Source: Shewanella marina JCM 15074
GTDB taxonomy: Bacteria; Pseudomonadota; Gammaproteobacteria; Enterobacterales; Shewanellaceae
Length of the DNA: 64,000 nt
Assembly (NCBI RefSeq): GCF_000614975.1
Contig: NZ_BALM01000022.1
Coordinates: 1 to 64,000 of the forward strand
Reading direction: 5' to 3'
A model generated the notes under the pieces. It had not been told where the DNA came from and did no database searches. It saw only the letters and a program-made list of their open reading frames with translations. Shown piece after piece: positions 1 through 8,422 of this stretch. The position numbers were made by a program, and so were the translations under genes. Numbering within the stretch: the stretch's first letter is position 1; each line of letters starts with the position of its first letter.

Positions 1-686
1 CTGATGAAACTAAATACCCTGTGGTTGATAAGCACTTTACTCCTATCATTGCGGTTAACGATTCTGAATTAATGGTCGCAATGCCTAAATTCTTAACTGC
101 TGCGACTGGTATGGACGCATTAACTCACGCCGTTGAAGCTTATGTCTCTACTGCTGCTACACCAATTACTGATGCATCTGCTATTAAGGCGATTGAGTTA
201 ATTTCTCAAAACCTAGCAACTGCCGTTGAAAATGGTGAAAACCGCGAAGCACGTGATGCAATGCAGTATGGTGAATACCTAGCAGGTATGGCGTTCTCTA
301 ACGCATCTCTTGGTTATGTTCATTCTATGGCGCACCAATTAGGTGGTGTTTATGACCTAGTACACGGTCTATGTAACGCTATCTTATTACCTGAAGTATC
401 TCGCTTTAACGCCAAAGTAAGCCCTGAGCGTTTCGTTGATATTACTAAAGCAATGGGTGTTGACGTTACTGGTATGACCCAAGCACAAGCTATTGAAGCG
501 GGTATTGCGGCGATTGAAGCGCTATCTGCTCAAGTGGGTACAAATCAGCGTTTAGCTGACCTTGGCGTGAAAGAAGACAAGTTAGCATTTATGGCACAAA
601 ACGCCCTAAACGATGCTTGTTCACTAACAAACCCACGTCAAGCAAGTCTTGAAGAGATTGTTGAGATCTTTAAAGCTCGCATGTAA
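1..686 (+). CDS. Iron-containing alcohol dehydrogenase, 3' part
   Basis: C-terminal part of a group III iron-dependent alcohol dehydrogenase (YiaY/AdhB type), which interconverts alcohols and aldehydes with NAD(H). The reading frame is open from base 3, so the gene starts upstream of the window and the GTG at 21 is not a start. The family signature [12 protein letters not shown] (about 115-150) and the second metal-ligand stretch with AHQLGG and HGLCNA (about 330-380) supply the histidines that bind iron. The nucleotide-binding N-terminal half is missing only because the window begins here. A 10-bp stem-loop follows at 751-774. The exact substrate cannot be told from this half. Confidence 0.9.
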   Translation, partial: DETKYPVVDKHFTPIIAVNDSELMVAMPKFLTAATGMDALTHAVEAYVSTAATPITDASAIKAIELISQNLATAVENGENREARDAMQYGEYLAGMAFSNASLGYVHSMAHQLGGVYDLVHGLCNAILLPEVSRFNAKVSPERFVDITKAMGVDVTGMTQAQAIEAGIAAIEALSAQVGTNQRLADLGVKEDKLAFMAQNALNDACSLTNPRQASLEEIVEIFKARM

Positions 687-750
687 TCACTGATTAGCTA
701 ACCCCGTTTAGCCAATCAATAAAAATCGACTTAATCATCGATTACCCAAT

Positions 751-774
751 AAGGAAAGGCCGGTGCCTTTCCTT
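751..774 (+). terminator. Stem-loop after the alcohol dehydrogenase gene
   Basis: Perfect 10-bp inverted repeat (AAGGAAAGGC, loop CGGT, GCCTTTCCTT), 65 bases after the stop codon. Only a weak T tract follows, so it may be an inefficient terminator or an mRNA-stabilising hairpin. Confidence 0.5.
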
Positions 775-826
775 ATGCCAATCACATTAAAGCGGTGATG
801 GGCATTATTTTTATTAAAGGATCATA

Positions 827-1222
827 ATGACTAGTTTAACCAACCAGCCAAACAAAATTACCCTGATAAAATCAGGTTCATTCAAACTAAACGATTTAAG
901 CAAGTTACTTAATGTCGCTAACTTAAAAAGTGACATGGCAGAAGTGAGTGTGACTAACAACAGTAACGCATTGACCGTTGGCCACTTTACCATGTCACCA
1001 GGCACTGAATTTGAATACTTCTATGATTCTGTTGAATACAAAGTCATTACTAAAGGTAAAATCGTAGTACGTGACACTGACAACGTTAAATACGTAGCTG
1101 AAGTTGGTGATATCTTACTTTTCTCACCCGATGTAACTGTTATTTTTGATGCAGAAAGTGATGGTGAAGCAATCTATACTGCTCACCGCGAAGCCGCAGC
1201 CGATTTTGCGCCACAAGCATAA
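827..1222 (+). CDS. Small cupin-domain protein (EutQ/DUF861-like)
   Basis: A 131-residue protein with one cupin barrel. The central part (about 55-115) runs GHFTMSPGTEFEYFYDSVEYK, then KGKIVVRD, then a GDILLFSP turn, which matches the two cupin motifs of the DUF861/EutQ-like family. These small barrels bind a metal or small ligand; no enzymatic activity can be assigned. It starts at ATG 827, after AAAGGATCATA, which supplies a plausible ribosome site. It stands alone between the alcohol dehydrogenase and a shared terminator. Proximity to an alcohol dehydrogenase suggests, but does not prove, a link to alcohol or amine metabolism. Confidence 0.65.
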   Translation: MTSLTNQPNKITLIKSGSFKLNDLSKLLNVANLKSDMAEVSVTNNSNALTVGHFTMSPGTEFEYFYDSVEYKVITKGKIVVRDTDNVKYVAEVGDILLFSPDVTVIFDAESDGEAIYTAHREAAADFAPQA

Positions 1223-1250
1223 AAAAACACCCAGCTAAGCTGGGTGTTTT
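1221..1250. terminator. Bidirectional terminator between cupin gene and fdhC
   Basis: Stem ACACCCAGC / GCTGGGTGT with loop TAA, flanked by seven A on the left and four T on the right. It works in both directions and separates two convergent transcripts: the cupin gene and the first formate dehydrogenase operon. Confidence 0.85.
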
Positions 1251-1286
1251 ACTATTCACGATGTTTTCAATATAGAGAATATACGC

Positions 1287-2257
1287 TTACTCTTTGTATT
1301 TAAGAGTGCCGTTTTCTTTAATCTCATCAAACCATAGATTGTGGTGTTGACTTGCCCAGTTCTCATCACAGTAACCAGACACCATACACTCCATACCACC
1401 TTCAGACATAGCTGTCGCCATGAAGATATGTACGATAGAGAATGCACAGATAATAATTGCACTCACACCATGTAAGATAAGTGAAAGTAAGCTAATGGTA
1501 CGGCTTGGTTCAAATAAGTTAGGGAATAGCAAAATCATACCGGTCGCAGAAATCACTAGACCGAAGATTGCAAATGCCCAGAACCATAACTTCTCACCTG
1601 CGTTAGCAAAGCCAGCATCAGGGTGCTTGCCTTTGAACGGGCCAAAGTTAATATAACCACCAACAACCATGAACCACTTAACGTCATACATCTTTGGCAT
1701 CTGGTTTTTAGCCCATAGCACGGTCATTAATAACCAACCGGCCATGAATGGGAAAGCAACCACATCGTGGATCTGCTTTGCACCATAAACTAAGCTGCCC
1801 CATGCACCTTCACCGATATACGGCTGGATGAAGAAACGGCCTGCTAATAAACCAATACCCGTTAAGATAAGTAATAGACATGGAATCGCACCTAACCAGT
1901 GGATTGACACATCAAACTTAGACCAACGGTAAACCATCTTGCCAGAGAAACCATGGTGCAGCTTAGAAATGCCGTTCACCTTGATAAATAACAAGAAGAT
2001 AATAATCATACCGAATGACGCAGCAATTAATGCTGGTGCCAATAGATCACGCACTTCTAATACACGTAGATCATAGGTATTGATTGGTTGGTTATGAAAC
2101 TCACTCTTTGAAGTAGTGTAACCCTGTGCGCCCTGCTGCAGCTGAGCCCAAACTTGAGCATCACTGTGCTGAGCAAGTTCAGCACCACCATTAGCGAAAC
2201 ATACCGCACTAAACATCAGTGCAATGGCAACGCTATGTGTTTGAACAATTTGTTCAT
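1287..2257 (-). CDS. fdhC: Formate dehydrogenase cytochrome b subunit, copy 1 (frameshifted)
   Basis: Membrane gamma subunit of a periplasmic formate dehydrogenase (FdnI/FdoI type di-heme cytochrome b), taking electrons from FdhB to quinone. Several hydrophobic helices carry the histidines expected for heme (HWLGAIPCLLL, HDVVAFPF, HGVSAIIICAFSIVHI). The C-terminal tail with WASQHHNLWFDEIK is shared with copy 2 at 6752-7753. The true start is ATG 2257, behind AGAGGA. That frame meets a stop near 2216 unless one base is restored at about 2222 (GG read as G); then the signal peptide MNKLFKHIALPLALMFSAVC joins the rest. It is last in the operon, after fdhB. The frame break looks like a sequence error. 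Confidence 0.85.
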
Positions 2258-2276
2258 ATTAGATCCTCTCTCACCA

Positions 2277-2304
2277 TTTGATACCCGGTTAACCGGGTAT
2301 CAAA
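2277..2304 (-). promoter_or_regulatory. Perfect palindrome between fdhB and fdhC, copy 1
   Basis: The stretch GATACCCGGTTAACCGGGTATC reads identically on both strands (centre near 2290) and includes the TGA stop of fdhB. In the mRNA it folds into a hairpin about 20 bases ahead of the fdhC ribosome site. It has no T tract, so a role in RNA processing, stability or graded expression of fdhC is more likely than full termination. A different hairpin sits at the same place in operon 2. Confidence 0.55.
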
Positions 2305-2887
2305 AATGGTACTGTGGCTTACTTCCAAGCTGCGTTTTAGCACCGCGATAAGCAACACGCTCGCTATAAATAGCAGAGATCACTTCAGCATCACCTGCTA
2401 GCAGAGCTTTAGTTGAACAAAGCTCAGCACACATAGGTAGCTTACCTTCAGCGATACGGTTAGCACCGTACATCTTCAGTTCAGCTTCTGAATGATCTTC
2501 TTCTGGGCCACCAGCACAGAAAGTACACTTGTCCATAGTACCGCGAGCACCGAATGCACCGTTCTTAGGGAACTGTGGTGCGCCGAATGGACATGCATAT
2601 AAACAGTAACCACAACCAATACAGGTTGACTTGTTATGTAATACGATGCCGTCTTCAGTACGGTAGAAACAGTTTGCAGGACAAACCGCCATACAAGGTG
2701 CATCACTACAGTGCATACATGCAACAGAGATAGATGCTTCACCTGGTTTACCATCATTGATGGTTACAACGCGGCGGCGTTGAATGCCCCACTCTAAAGC
2801 AGAGGCGTTTTCGTTTTTACATGCAGTGACACAGCCGTTACATTCGATGCAGCGCTTGGTATCACATAAAAATTTCATTGTAGCCAT
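2300..2887 (-). CDS. fdhB: Formate dehydrogenase iron-sulfur subunit, copy 1
   Basis: Electron-transfer beta subunit, 195 residues. Four cysteine groups for four [4Fe-4S] clusters are visible: CDTKRCIECNGCVTAC near the N-terminus, CMHCSDAPCMAVCPANC, CIGCGYCLYACPF, and CTFC followed later by CAELC. It has no signal peptide of its own and, unlike E. coli FdnH (about 290 residues), no C-terminal membrane helix. It therefore probably crosses the membrane folded together with the Tat-signal-bearing FdhA and docks on FdhC. The start ATG at 2887 is 30 bases after the restored fdhA stop at 2917. Confidence 0.93.
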   Translation of the reverse strand: MATMKFLCDTKRCIECNGCVTACKNENASALEWGIQRRRVVTINDGKPGEASISVACMHCSDAPCMAVCPANCFYRTEDGIVLHNKSTCIGCGYCLYACPFGAPQFPKNGAFGARGTMDKCTFCAGGPEEDHSEAELKMYGANRIAEGKLPMCAELCSTKALLAGDAEVISAIYSERVAYRGAKTQLGSKPQYHF

Positions 2888-2916
2888 TATGGCAATCTCC
2901 TAGCTTATTGCTGCGC

Positions 2917-5774
2917 TTATGCTTTCACAACTTGACATAGTGAAGCTTTGGTTTCTTGCATCTGTGTTACTGGGTCATAACCGTAAGTCAGAACCGTGTT
3001 ACAAGATTCACCAATCACATAAGGCACAGTACCTTCAGGTACTTAGGCGCTAAGCTTTCACCTTCCATCACACCAGCGAAGTGGTAAGGCATCCAAGTTA
3101 CACCCTTGTTTACACGAGGAGTCACCATAGCTTGGATCTTAATCTTGCCACCTTCAGGACCGTGAACCCATACAGTGTCACCGTTCGCAATACCGCGATC
3201 AGCAGCATCAGCTGGGTTGATCTCGATAAACATCTCTTGCTGTAGTTCAGCAAGCCATGGGTTAGAACGAGACTCTTCACCACCACCTTCGTACTCAACC
3301 AAACGGCCAGAAGTCGCGATTAGTGGGAATTGACCTGTTACATCTTTATCTTGAATTGACTTATACAACGTCGGTAGACGGTGAATTTGCATATCTGGGT
3401 ACGTTGGGTACTTAGATACTAAGTCACGACGAGAGGTATATAACGGCTCACGGTGAATAGGTAACTTGTCTGGGAATGTCCAAACAATACAACGCGCTTT
3501 AGCGTTACCAAATGGTGTACAACCATGCTTAACAGCAACACGTACGATGCCGCCTGATAAGTCAGTCTTCCAGTTCTTACCTTCTGCAGAAGCTTTCTCT
3601 TCAGCAGTCAGCTCATCCCACCAACCAAGTTGCTTAAGCATCTTGTCAGTGAACTCTGGATAACCGTCTTGTAGCTCAGAACCTTTCGAGAAGCTGCCTT
3701 CAGCAAGAATGTTCACGCCTTGGTATTCAACACCGTAGCGAGCACGGAAGTTACCACCACCGTCTTTCACTTCTTTGCTTGTGTTATAAAGAATCTGAGT
3801 ACCAGGGTGCTTCTGCTCTGGCGTACCCCAACATGGCCAAGGTAGACCGTAGTTTTCGCCTTCACATGGGCCGCCTTCCGCTAACAATGTCTTGTTATTG
3901 AAAGAACCCCAGTTCATGGTGTGTTGCTTGATACGCTCTGGGCTTTGACCAGTTAAACCAATGGTCCACATACCGCGGTTAATTTCGCGAGTAATGTCTT
4001 CGATAACTAGAGTATCAGTTGCCTTATCGATCGCTAGACGCTTAGTGTATTGCTCAGCAAAACCTAGCTTCTGTGATAGACGGTACATGATCTCTAAGTC
4101 AGTCTTAGATTCGAATAACGGCTGGATTACCTGCTCACGCCACTGTACTGAACGGCCTGAGTTAGAGATAGAACCTTGAGTTTCGAACTGAGTTGCCGCA
4201 GGTAAGATGTACACGCCATCTTTACGGTTACCAAGAACAGCAGCGATTGTTGGGAATGGATCCACAACAACTACAGTTTCCATCTTATCTAACGCATCAC
4301 GCTGATCGCGAGAACGTACGCCAGTGTTGATAGATTGACCCCAGAAGAATGCTAGACGGATGTTATCCTTCTGAGCTAACTTGTTCTTCTCTTCTAATAC
4401 ACCGTCAAACCAACGCGAACAAGGAATGCCCGGCGTAGTCATTGGTGTACGGCCTAAGTAGGTACCGTGATCGAAGCGGCTCTTCATCCACTCCATATCC
4501 AGTTCCCATACGTTAGTCCAGTGCTGCCAAGCTGCAGATGTTAGACCGTAGTAACCAGGTAGGTTGTCAAACAGTAGACCTAAGTCAGTTGCGCCCTGTA
4601 CGTTATCGTGACCACGGAAAATGTTAGTACCGCCACCAGAAACGCCCATGTTGCCTAATGCAAGCTGAAGAATACAGTATGCACGAGTGTTCGCGTTACC
4701 TACGTGGTGCTGAGTACCACCCATACACCAAACAACAGTACCAGGACGGTTGTCTGCCATTAATTTAGCAGCTTGGTATACGATCTCTTCTTTAACGCCA
4801 GTAACGTTTTCAACTTCAGTTGGCGTCCAACGGCTTACTTCTTCACGGATTTCGTCCATGCCGAATACACGTTGGTCGATAAACGTCTTGTCTTCCCAAC
4901 CATTTTGGAAGATATGCCATAACATACCGTAAATGAATGGAATATCAGTACCAGGACGAATATCACAATGTAAGTCTGCGTGTGCAGCTGTACGAGTAAA
5001 GCGAGGATCAACAACGATGATCTTAGCGTTGTTACGCTCTTTCGCTAACAAGATATGCTGCATTGAAACTGGGTGAGCTTCAGCAGGGTTAGCACCGATA
5101 AAGAAGATCGCATGTGCGTTCTGGATATCGTTGAAAGAGTTAGTTTGCGCACCGTAGCCCCAAGTGTTAGCAACACCAGCTACCGTGGTAGAGTGACAAA
5201 TACGTGCAGAGTGGTCGACGTTGTTTGTGCCCCACATAGCTGCAAGTTTACGGTACATGTAGCAGCCTTCGTTCGAGAACTTAGCACTACCCATGAAGTA
5301 AACTGAATCAGGACCCGACTCTTCGCGGATCTGCATCATCTTGTCGCCAACTTCGTTAAACGCAGTTTCCCAAGAGATACGCTTCCACTTGCCATTAACA
5401 AGCTTCATTGGGTACTTAACGCGCTTCTCACCGTGACCATGTTCACGTAGAGCAGCACCTTTAGCACAGTGACCACCAGCGTTGAATGGGTGATCGAATG
5501 CAGGCTCTTGACCTGTCCACACACCATTTTGTACTTCAGCGTATAGACCACAACCTACCGCACAAGCACTACAAATAGTACGTTTGATTTCGATTGGTGC
5601 ATCATAAGGTACGTCAGCAGCTTCTGCACGACGCATCATGCCTGTGCCCATTAATGATGCAGCGGCGATACCACCAGTAGCAATACCAGCGTGCTTCATA
5701 AATTGACGACGGCTAATGCCAAGCGTCTTTTTCTCAACCGTTACGGCTGATTCTGACTTGCGAGTTAATTTCAT
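2917..5774 (-). CDS. fdhA: Formate dehydrogenase catalytic subunit, copy 1 (frameshifted near its end)
   Basis: Molybdopterin (bis-MGD) large subunit that oxidises formate to CO2 in the periplasm. The N-terminal Tat signal has SRRQFMK at residues 21-27, followed by a hydrophobic stretch. One [4Fe-4S] cluster is bound by C68, C71, C75 and C103. The metal ligand is cysteine (HSARICHS, C193) where E. coli FdnG has selenocysteine; the codon is TGT, not TGA. The uncorrected frame ends at 3015, after [10 protein letters not shown]. Restoring one base in the GG at 3038-3039 gives [14 protein letters not shown] and a tail ending CQVVKA, matching copy 2 and giving 952 residues with a stop at 2917. Second gene of the operon, after fdhX. 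Confidence 0.93.
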
Positions 5775-5787
5775 CGCTCAAAAACTC

Positions 5788-5991
5788 CTAGTTGCCGCGC
5801 AGACTGTTGTAGTAACGACGGATATGATCAGTTTCACGGTAGCCGTCAGTTTTTGACTGAGCGTCAACGCTAGTTTCAGATGCTTGAGCCACACTCACAC
5901 CAGTCACAGCTAATGCAGCAGTTGCTGCGCCGCCAACGGTAATGGCTTTCAGCATAGATCTACGACTTAGATCAGGCTGTTGCTTTTTCAT
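5788..5991 (-). CDS. fdhX: FdhX: small Tat-signal protein of formate dehydrogenase operon 1
   Basis: A 67-residue protein of the family known as formate dehydrogenase region Tat target. It has a twin-arginine motif (LSRRSMLKAI, residues 8-17), an Ala/Val-rich hydrophobic segment, a likely AQA cleavage site, and a short mature part ending GYRETDHIRRYYNSLRGN. Almost the same tail is present in the paralogue at 11287-11493. It is the first gene of the operon, 13 bases before fdhA. In Shewanella such proteins accompany FdhABC and are thought to be a small extra subunit or an assembly helper; the exact role is not known to me. Confidence 0.85.
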   Translation of the reverse strand: MKKQQPDLSRRSMLKAITVGGAATAALAVTGVSVAQASETSVDAQSKTDGYRETDHIRRYYNSLRGN

Positions 5992-6225
5992 GTTTACTCC
6001 ACTCCAAGAGCGCCACCAGATACATAGGTGACTTTTATGTTACTTTTATCCAACCAAACCAACTTTAATTAACACCAATCCGCTAAAGTGTTACCGCATT
6101 GATGCAATTACATGTTAATTAAGTAGTTTATTGTTCAAAGCTGGGCTGATATAAACATATTTCGACATGAAAAACATGAAGAAAAAAGCATCTGTGAGGG
6201 GTCAGTCATTAGATGTTTAAGTAAG

Positions 6226-6241
6226 TGCTAAGTAGATCACA
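6226..6241. promoter_or_regulatory. Possible CRP site upstream of fdh operon 1
   Basis: TGCTA-N6-TCACA matches 8 of 10 bases of the CRP consensus TGTGA-N6-TCACA, about 240 bases upstream of fdhX. CRP controls many anaerobic respiration genes in Shewanella, which makes it plausible, but the match is imperfect and distant. Confidence 0.3.
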
Positions 6242-6649
6242 AAAACAATAAGATTTTACTAATAAAAGCATATAGTTATGAGATACAAACTGATACAGAT
6301 GTGGTAAATATTAGATCTTTAAAATGTACAGAAACAAGCCGCAAACAGTCCTTAAACCCTTCGCATAGCGCCTCTAAAAATAACCAGAAATAGTTTTTAA
6401 ATTCAACACCTTAAAAACCACTACCGATAACATCAAAATTACATTTAAAAGCAAGCATAACGTATCGTCTTTATTGCTATAAAAACTAACTGCATAAGTT
6501 CAAATTTAGTCACCACTGAACTAACAGTTAAAAACCTGTAGACACCACGGCAAGTACATTTATTCATCAATTTGATATGACATTTTGACCCACATTATGA
6601 TTTAGTGATTAATACTGGTGCAGCTTTTGCTGTAGGAGGTAACAAGCAG

Positions 6650-6691
6650 ATGTTTGAAATTAAGAATGTAACAATTGCGGTAATTTACTGA
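6650..6691 (+). CDS. Possible 13-residue open frame with strong ribosome site
   Basis: AGGAGGT at 6634-6640 lies nine bases before an ATG that opens MFEIKNVTIAVIY and a TGA stop. A stem-loop follows directly at 6698-6732. The ribosome site is the best in the surrounding 700 bases. It could be a tiny translated peptide, a leader peptide, the remains of a decayed gene, or chance. No function is proposed. Confidence 0.25.
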   Translation: MFEIKNVTIAVIY

Positions 6692-6697
6692 CGGTCA

Positions 6698-6732
6698 TAA
6701 AAAACCCCCAACACGAATGTTGAGGGTTTATA
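6698..6732. terminator. Terminator of fdh operon 2
   Basis: Hairpin AACCC-C-CAACA, loop CGAA, TGTTG-A-GGGTT. Read on the minus strand it is followed by TTTTTT, a good Rho-independent terminator 20 bases past the fdhC stop. On the plus strand it is followed by the weaker TTTATATTT, so it may work both ways. Confidence 0.75.
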
Positions 6733-6751
6733 TTTGGCTTAATCAAATAAA

Positions 6752-7753
6752 CTAATCTTGGTACTTAAGGCTACCGTTAGCTTTGATTTCGTCATACCAG
6801 ATATCATGGTGTTGAATCGCCCAGTTCTCATCACAATAACCAGACTTCATACACTCAAGACCACCTTCACTTAACGCGGTAGCCATCCAGATATGAACAA
6901 TAGTAAAGCCGATAATCACAATCGCACTAACACCGTGCACAAGCACTGCAATCATCGCCACTTCACGCGGTAATGCCAAACCAGGGAACACTAACATTAG
7001 GCCAGTGGTACAGATAAATAGACCAAAAATGGCTAAAGACCAGAACCACATTTTCTCACCCGCGTTAGCATAGCCACTGTGGGGATGTTTACCTTTGAAC
7101 GGGCCAAAGTTGATGTAACCACCCGCCACAAGGAACCATTTTAAGTCATAAGACTTAAAGGTTTGGCGTGGCATCCATTTCAATACACAAATTGCCCAGA
7201 AGACAAAGAATACTGGACCGACCCAATCATGGACGGTTTTACAGAAATGGATGATAAATGCCCATGCTTCATGCCCAATAAAAGGTTGGATAATGTGTCT
7301 ACCCAGCATGATCGTTAATCCTGTTAAGATTAATGCAAAACAGGAAATCGCCATGCCCCAGTGCAGTATCACATCAGCTCTACTCCAGCGTAATACCATC
7401 TTGCCAGAGAAACCTTTTGTTAGCTTTGAAGGGCCATTAACCAAGAAGAAAATTAAAAAGATGCTAAATACACCAACCACAACCGCCATCATAGCGGGGT
7501 TGATATAATCATTCTTAATAATCTTACCTTCATTACCAAAAGTATTAATTAATACGCCAGCTTCAACTTCAGTTGCAGCTGTTGTACCGACTTCACCCGC
7601 TTTAACCGCGCGCCACATATCGGCTGTACTTTGCTCGGCATTCGCCATTTGCTGACTCGTTTGTTCATTTGCAGCATAACTCGGCATGACAACCGAGACA
7701 CTCATCAGAACAACTAACAAAGTAAGCAGTCGACGCAATGATTTAATCATCAT
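6752..7753 (-). CDS. fdhC: Formate dehydrogenase cytochrome b subunit, copy 2
   Basis: Intact paralogue of the gene at 1287-2257. About 333 residues with an N-terminal signal segment (MMIKSLRRLLTLLVVLMSV...), a periplasmic stretch, and then the cytochrome b helices of the FdnI family. Histidine-bearing segments HWGMAISCFALIL, HDWVGPVFF and HGVSAIVIIGFTIVHIW are in the expected places for two b hemes. The segment YINFGPFKGKHP is identical in both copies. I start it at ATG 7753, because AAGGAG lies five to six bases upstream, rather than at the ATG 27 bases earlier. It ends the operon fdhX-fdhA-fdhB-fdhC and transfers electrons to the quinone pool. Confidence 0.93.
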   Translation of the reverse strand: MMIKSLRRLLTLLVVLMSVSVVMPSYAANEQTSQQMANAEQSTADMWRAVKAGEVGTTAATEVEAGVLINTFGNEGKIIKNDYINPAMMAVVVGVFSIFLIFFLVNGPSKLTKGFSGKMVLRWSRADVILHWGMAISCFALILTGLTIMLGRHIIQPFIGHEAWAFIIHFCKTVHDWVGPVFFVFWAICVLKWMPRQTFKSYDLKWFLVAGGYINFGPFKGKHPHSGYANAGEKMWFWSLAIFGLFICTTGLMLVFPGLALPREVAMIAVLVHGVSAIVIIGFTIVHIWMATALSEGGLECMKSGYCDENWAIQHHDIWYDEIKANGSLKYQD

Positions 7754-7764
7754 AGTCACTCCTT

Positions 7765-7785
7765 GAGGTGTGCTATGCACACCTC
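7765..7785 (-). promoter_or_regulatory. Intercistronic hairpin between fdhB and fdhC, copy 2
   Basis: GAGGTGTGC, loop of three bases, GCACACCTC: a perfect 9-bp stem ending two bases before the AAGGAG ribosome site of fdhC. Its sequence is unrelated to the palindrome in operon 1, but its position is the same. It may protect or cleave the mRNA, or tune fdhC translation. Confidence 0.5.
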
Positions 7786-7795
7786 TGATACTTCG

Positions 7796-8395
7796 TTATT
7801 TAAAGTCAGCTGCTGTTTGTGGATCGTAACCCCAAATCACATTTGGATTACTACGAGCCGCAACACGCTGGCGGTAAATGCTAGAGATCACTTCAGCATC
7901 ACCTGCAAGTAGTGCCTTAGTCGAACACATCTCAGCACATAATGGTAATTTACCTTCAGCAATACGGTTTGCACCATATAGCTCAACTTCCTCTTTAGAG
8001 AAATCAGGTACTGGACCACCTGCACAATAAGTACATTTGTCCATTTTGCCACGGCTACCAAAGCTGGTTTTCTGTGGGAACTGTGGTGCACCAAATGGAC
8101 AAGCATAGAAGCAATAACCACAACCAATACAAGTTGCTTTGTTATGTAGCACGATGCCGTCATCGGTACGGTAAAAACAGTTAGCAGGACAAACTGCCAT
8201 ACAAGGGGCATCGGTACAGTGCATACATGCAACTGAGATTGATGCTTCACCTGGCTCACCCTCTTTCAAGGTCACAACGCGACGACGTTGAATACCCCAT
8301 ACAAGCGCTTCAGAGTTTGAGTTTGAACACGCAGTGACACAACCGTTACACTCGATGCAGCGTTTGGTGTCACATAAAAATTTCATGACTGCCAT
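7796..8395 (-). CDS. fdhB: Formate dehydrogenase iron-sulfur subunit, copy 2
   Basis: Paralogue of 2300-2887, 199 residues, with the same four ferredoxin-type cysteine groups (CDTKRCIECNGCVTAC, CMHCTDAPCMAVCPANC, CIGCGYCFYACPF, CTYC...CAEMC). It differs mainly at the C-terminus, which ends in VIWGYDPQTAADFK. There is no signal peptide and no membrane anchor, so it is presumably exported in complex with FdhA. It begins 27 bases after the fdhA stop and carries electrons from FdhA to FdhC. Confidence 0.93.
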   Translation of the reverse strand: MAVMKFLCDTKRCIECNGCVTACSNSNSEALVWGIQRRRVVTLKEGEPGEASISVACMHCTDAPCMAVCPANCFYRTDDGIVLHNKATCIGCGYCFYACPFGAPQFPQKTSFGSRGKMDKCTYCAGGPVPDFSKEEVELYGANRIAEGKLPLCAEMCSTKALLAGDAEVISSIYRQRVAARSNPNVIWGYDPQTAADFK

Positions 8396-8422
8396 AATGG
8401 CTTATCTCCTCATCAAGTTAAG

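Larger units (their letters stand above)
5992..6697. other. Long AT-rich intergenic region between the two fdh operons
   Basis: About 700 bases with no convincing gene. It must hold the promoter of operon 1 (transcribed leftwards from near 6000) and ends at the terminator of operon 2. I see one CRP-like site (6226-6241) and one very short open frame with a strong ribosome site (6650-6691). No homology to a duplicated gene or mobile element is visible. Confidence 0.6.

Noticed and set aside
5190..5215. Selenocysteine in FdhA
   Set aside because: The catalytic codon is TGT (Cys) in both copies, and no in-frame TGA occurs at that point.
3466..5306. Several antisense open frames of 60-120 codons inside fdhA and other genes
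   Set aside because: They lie opposite strongly conserved coding sequence and have no ribosome sites or family motifs; they are shadows.
6000..6700. Remnant of a mobile element between the two fdh operons
   Set aside because: No terminal repeats, no transposase fragment and no target duplication are visible.
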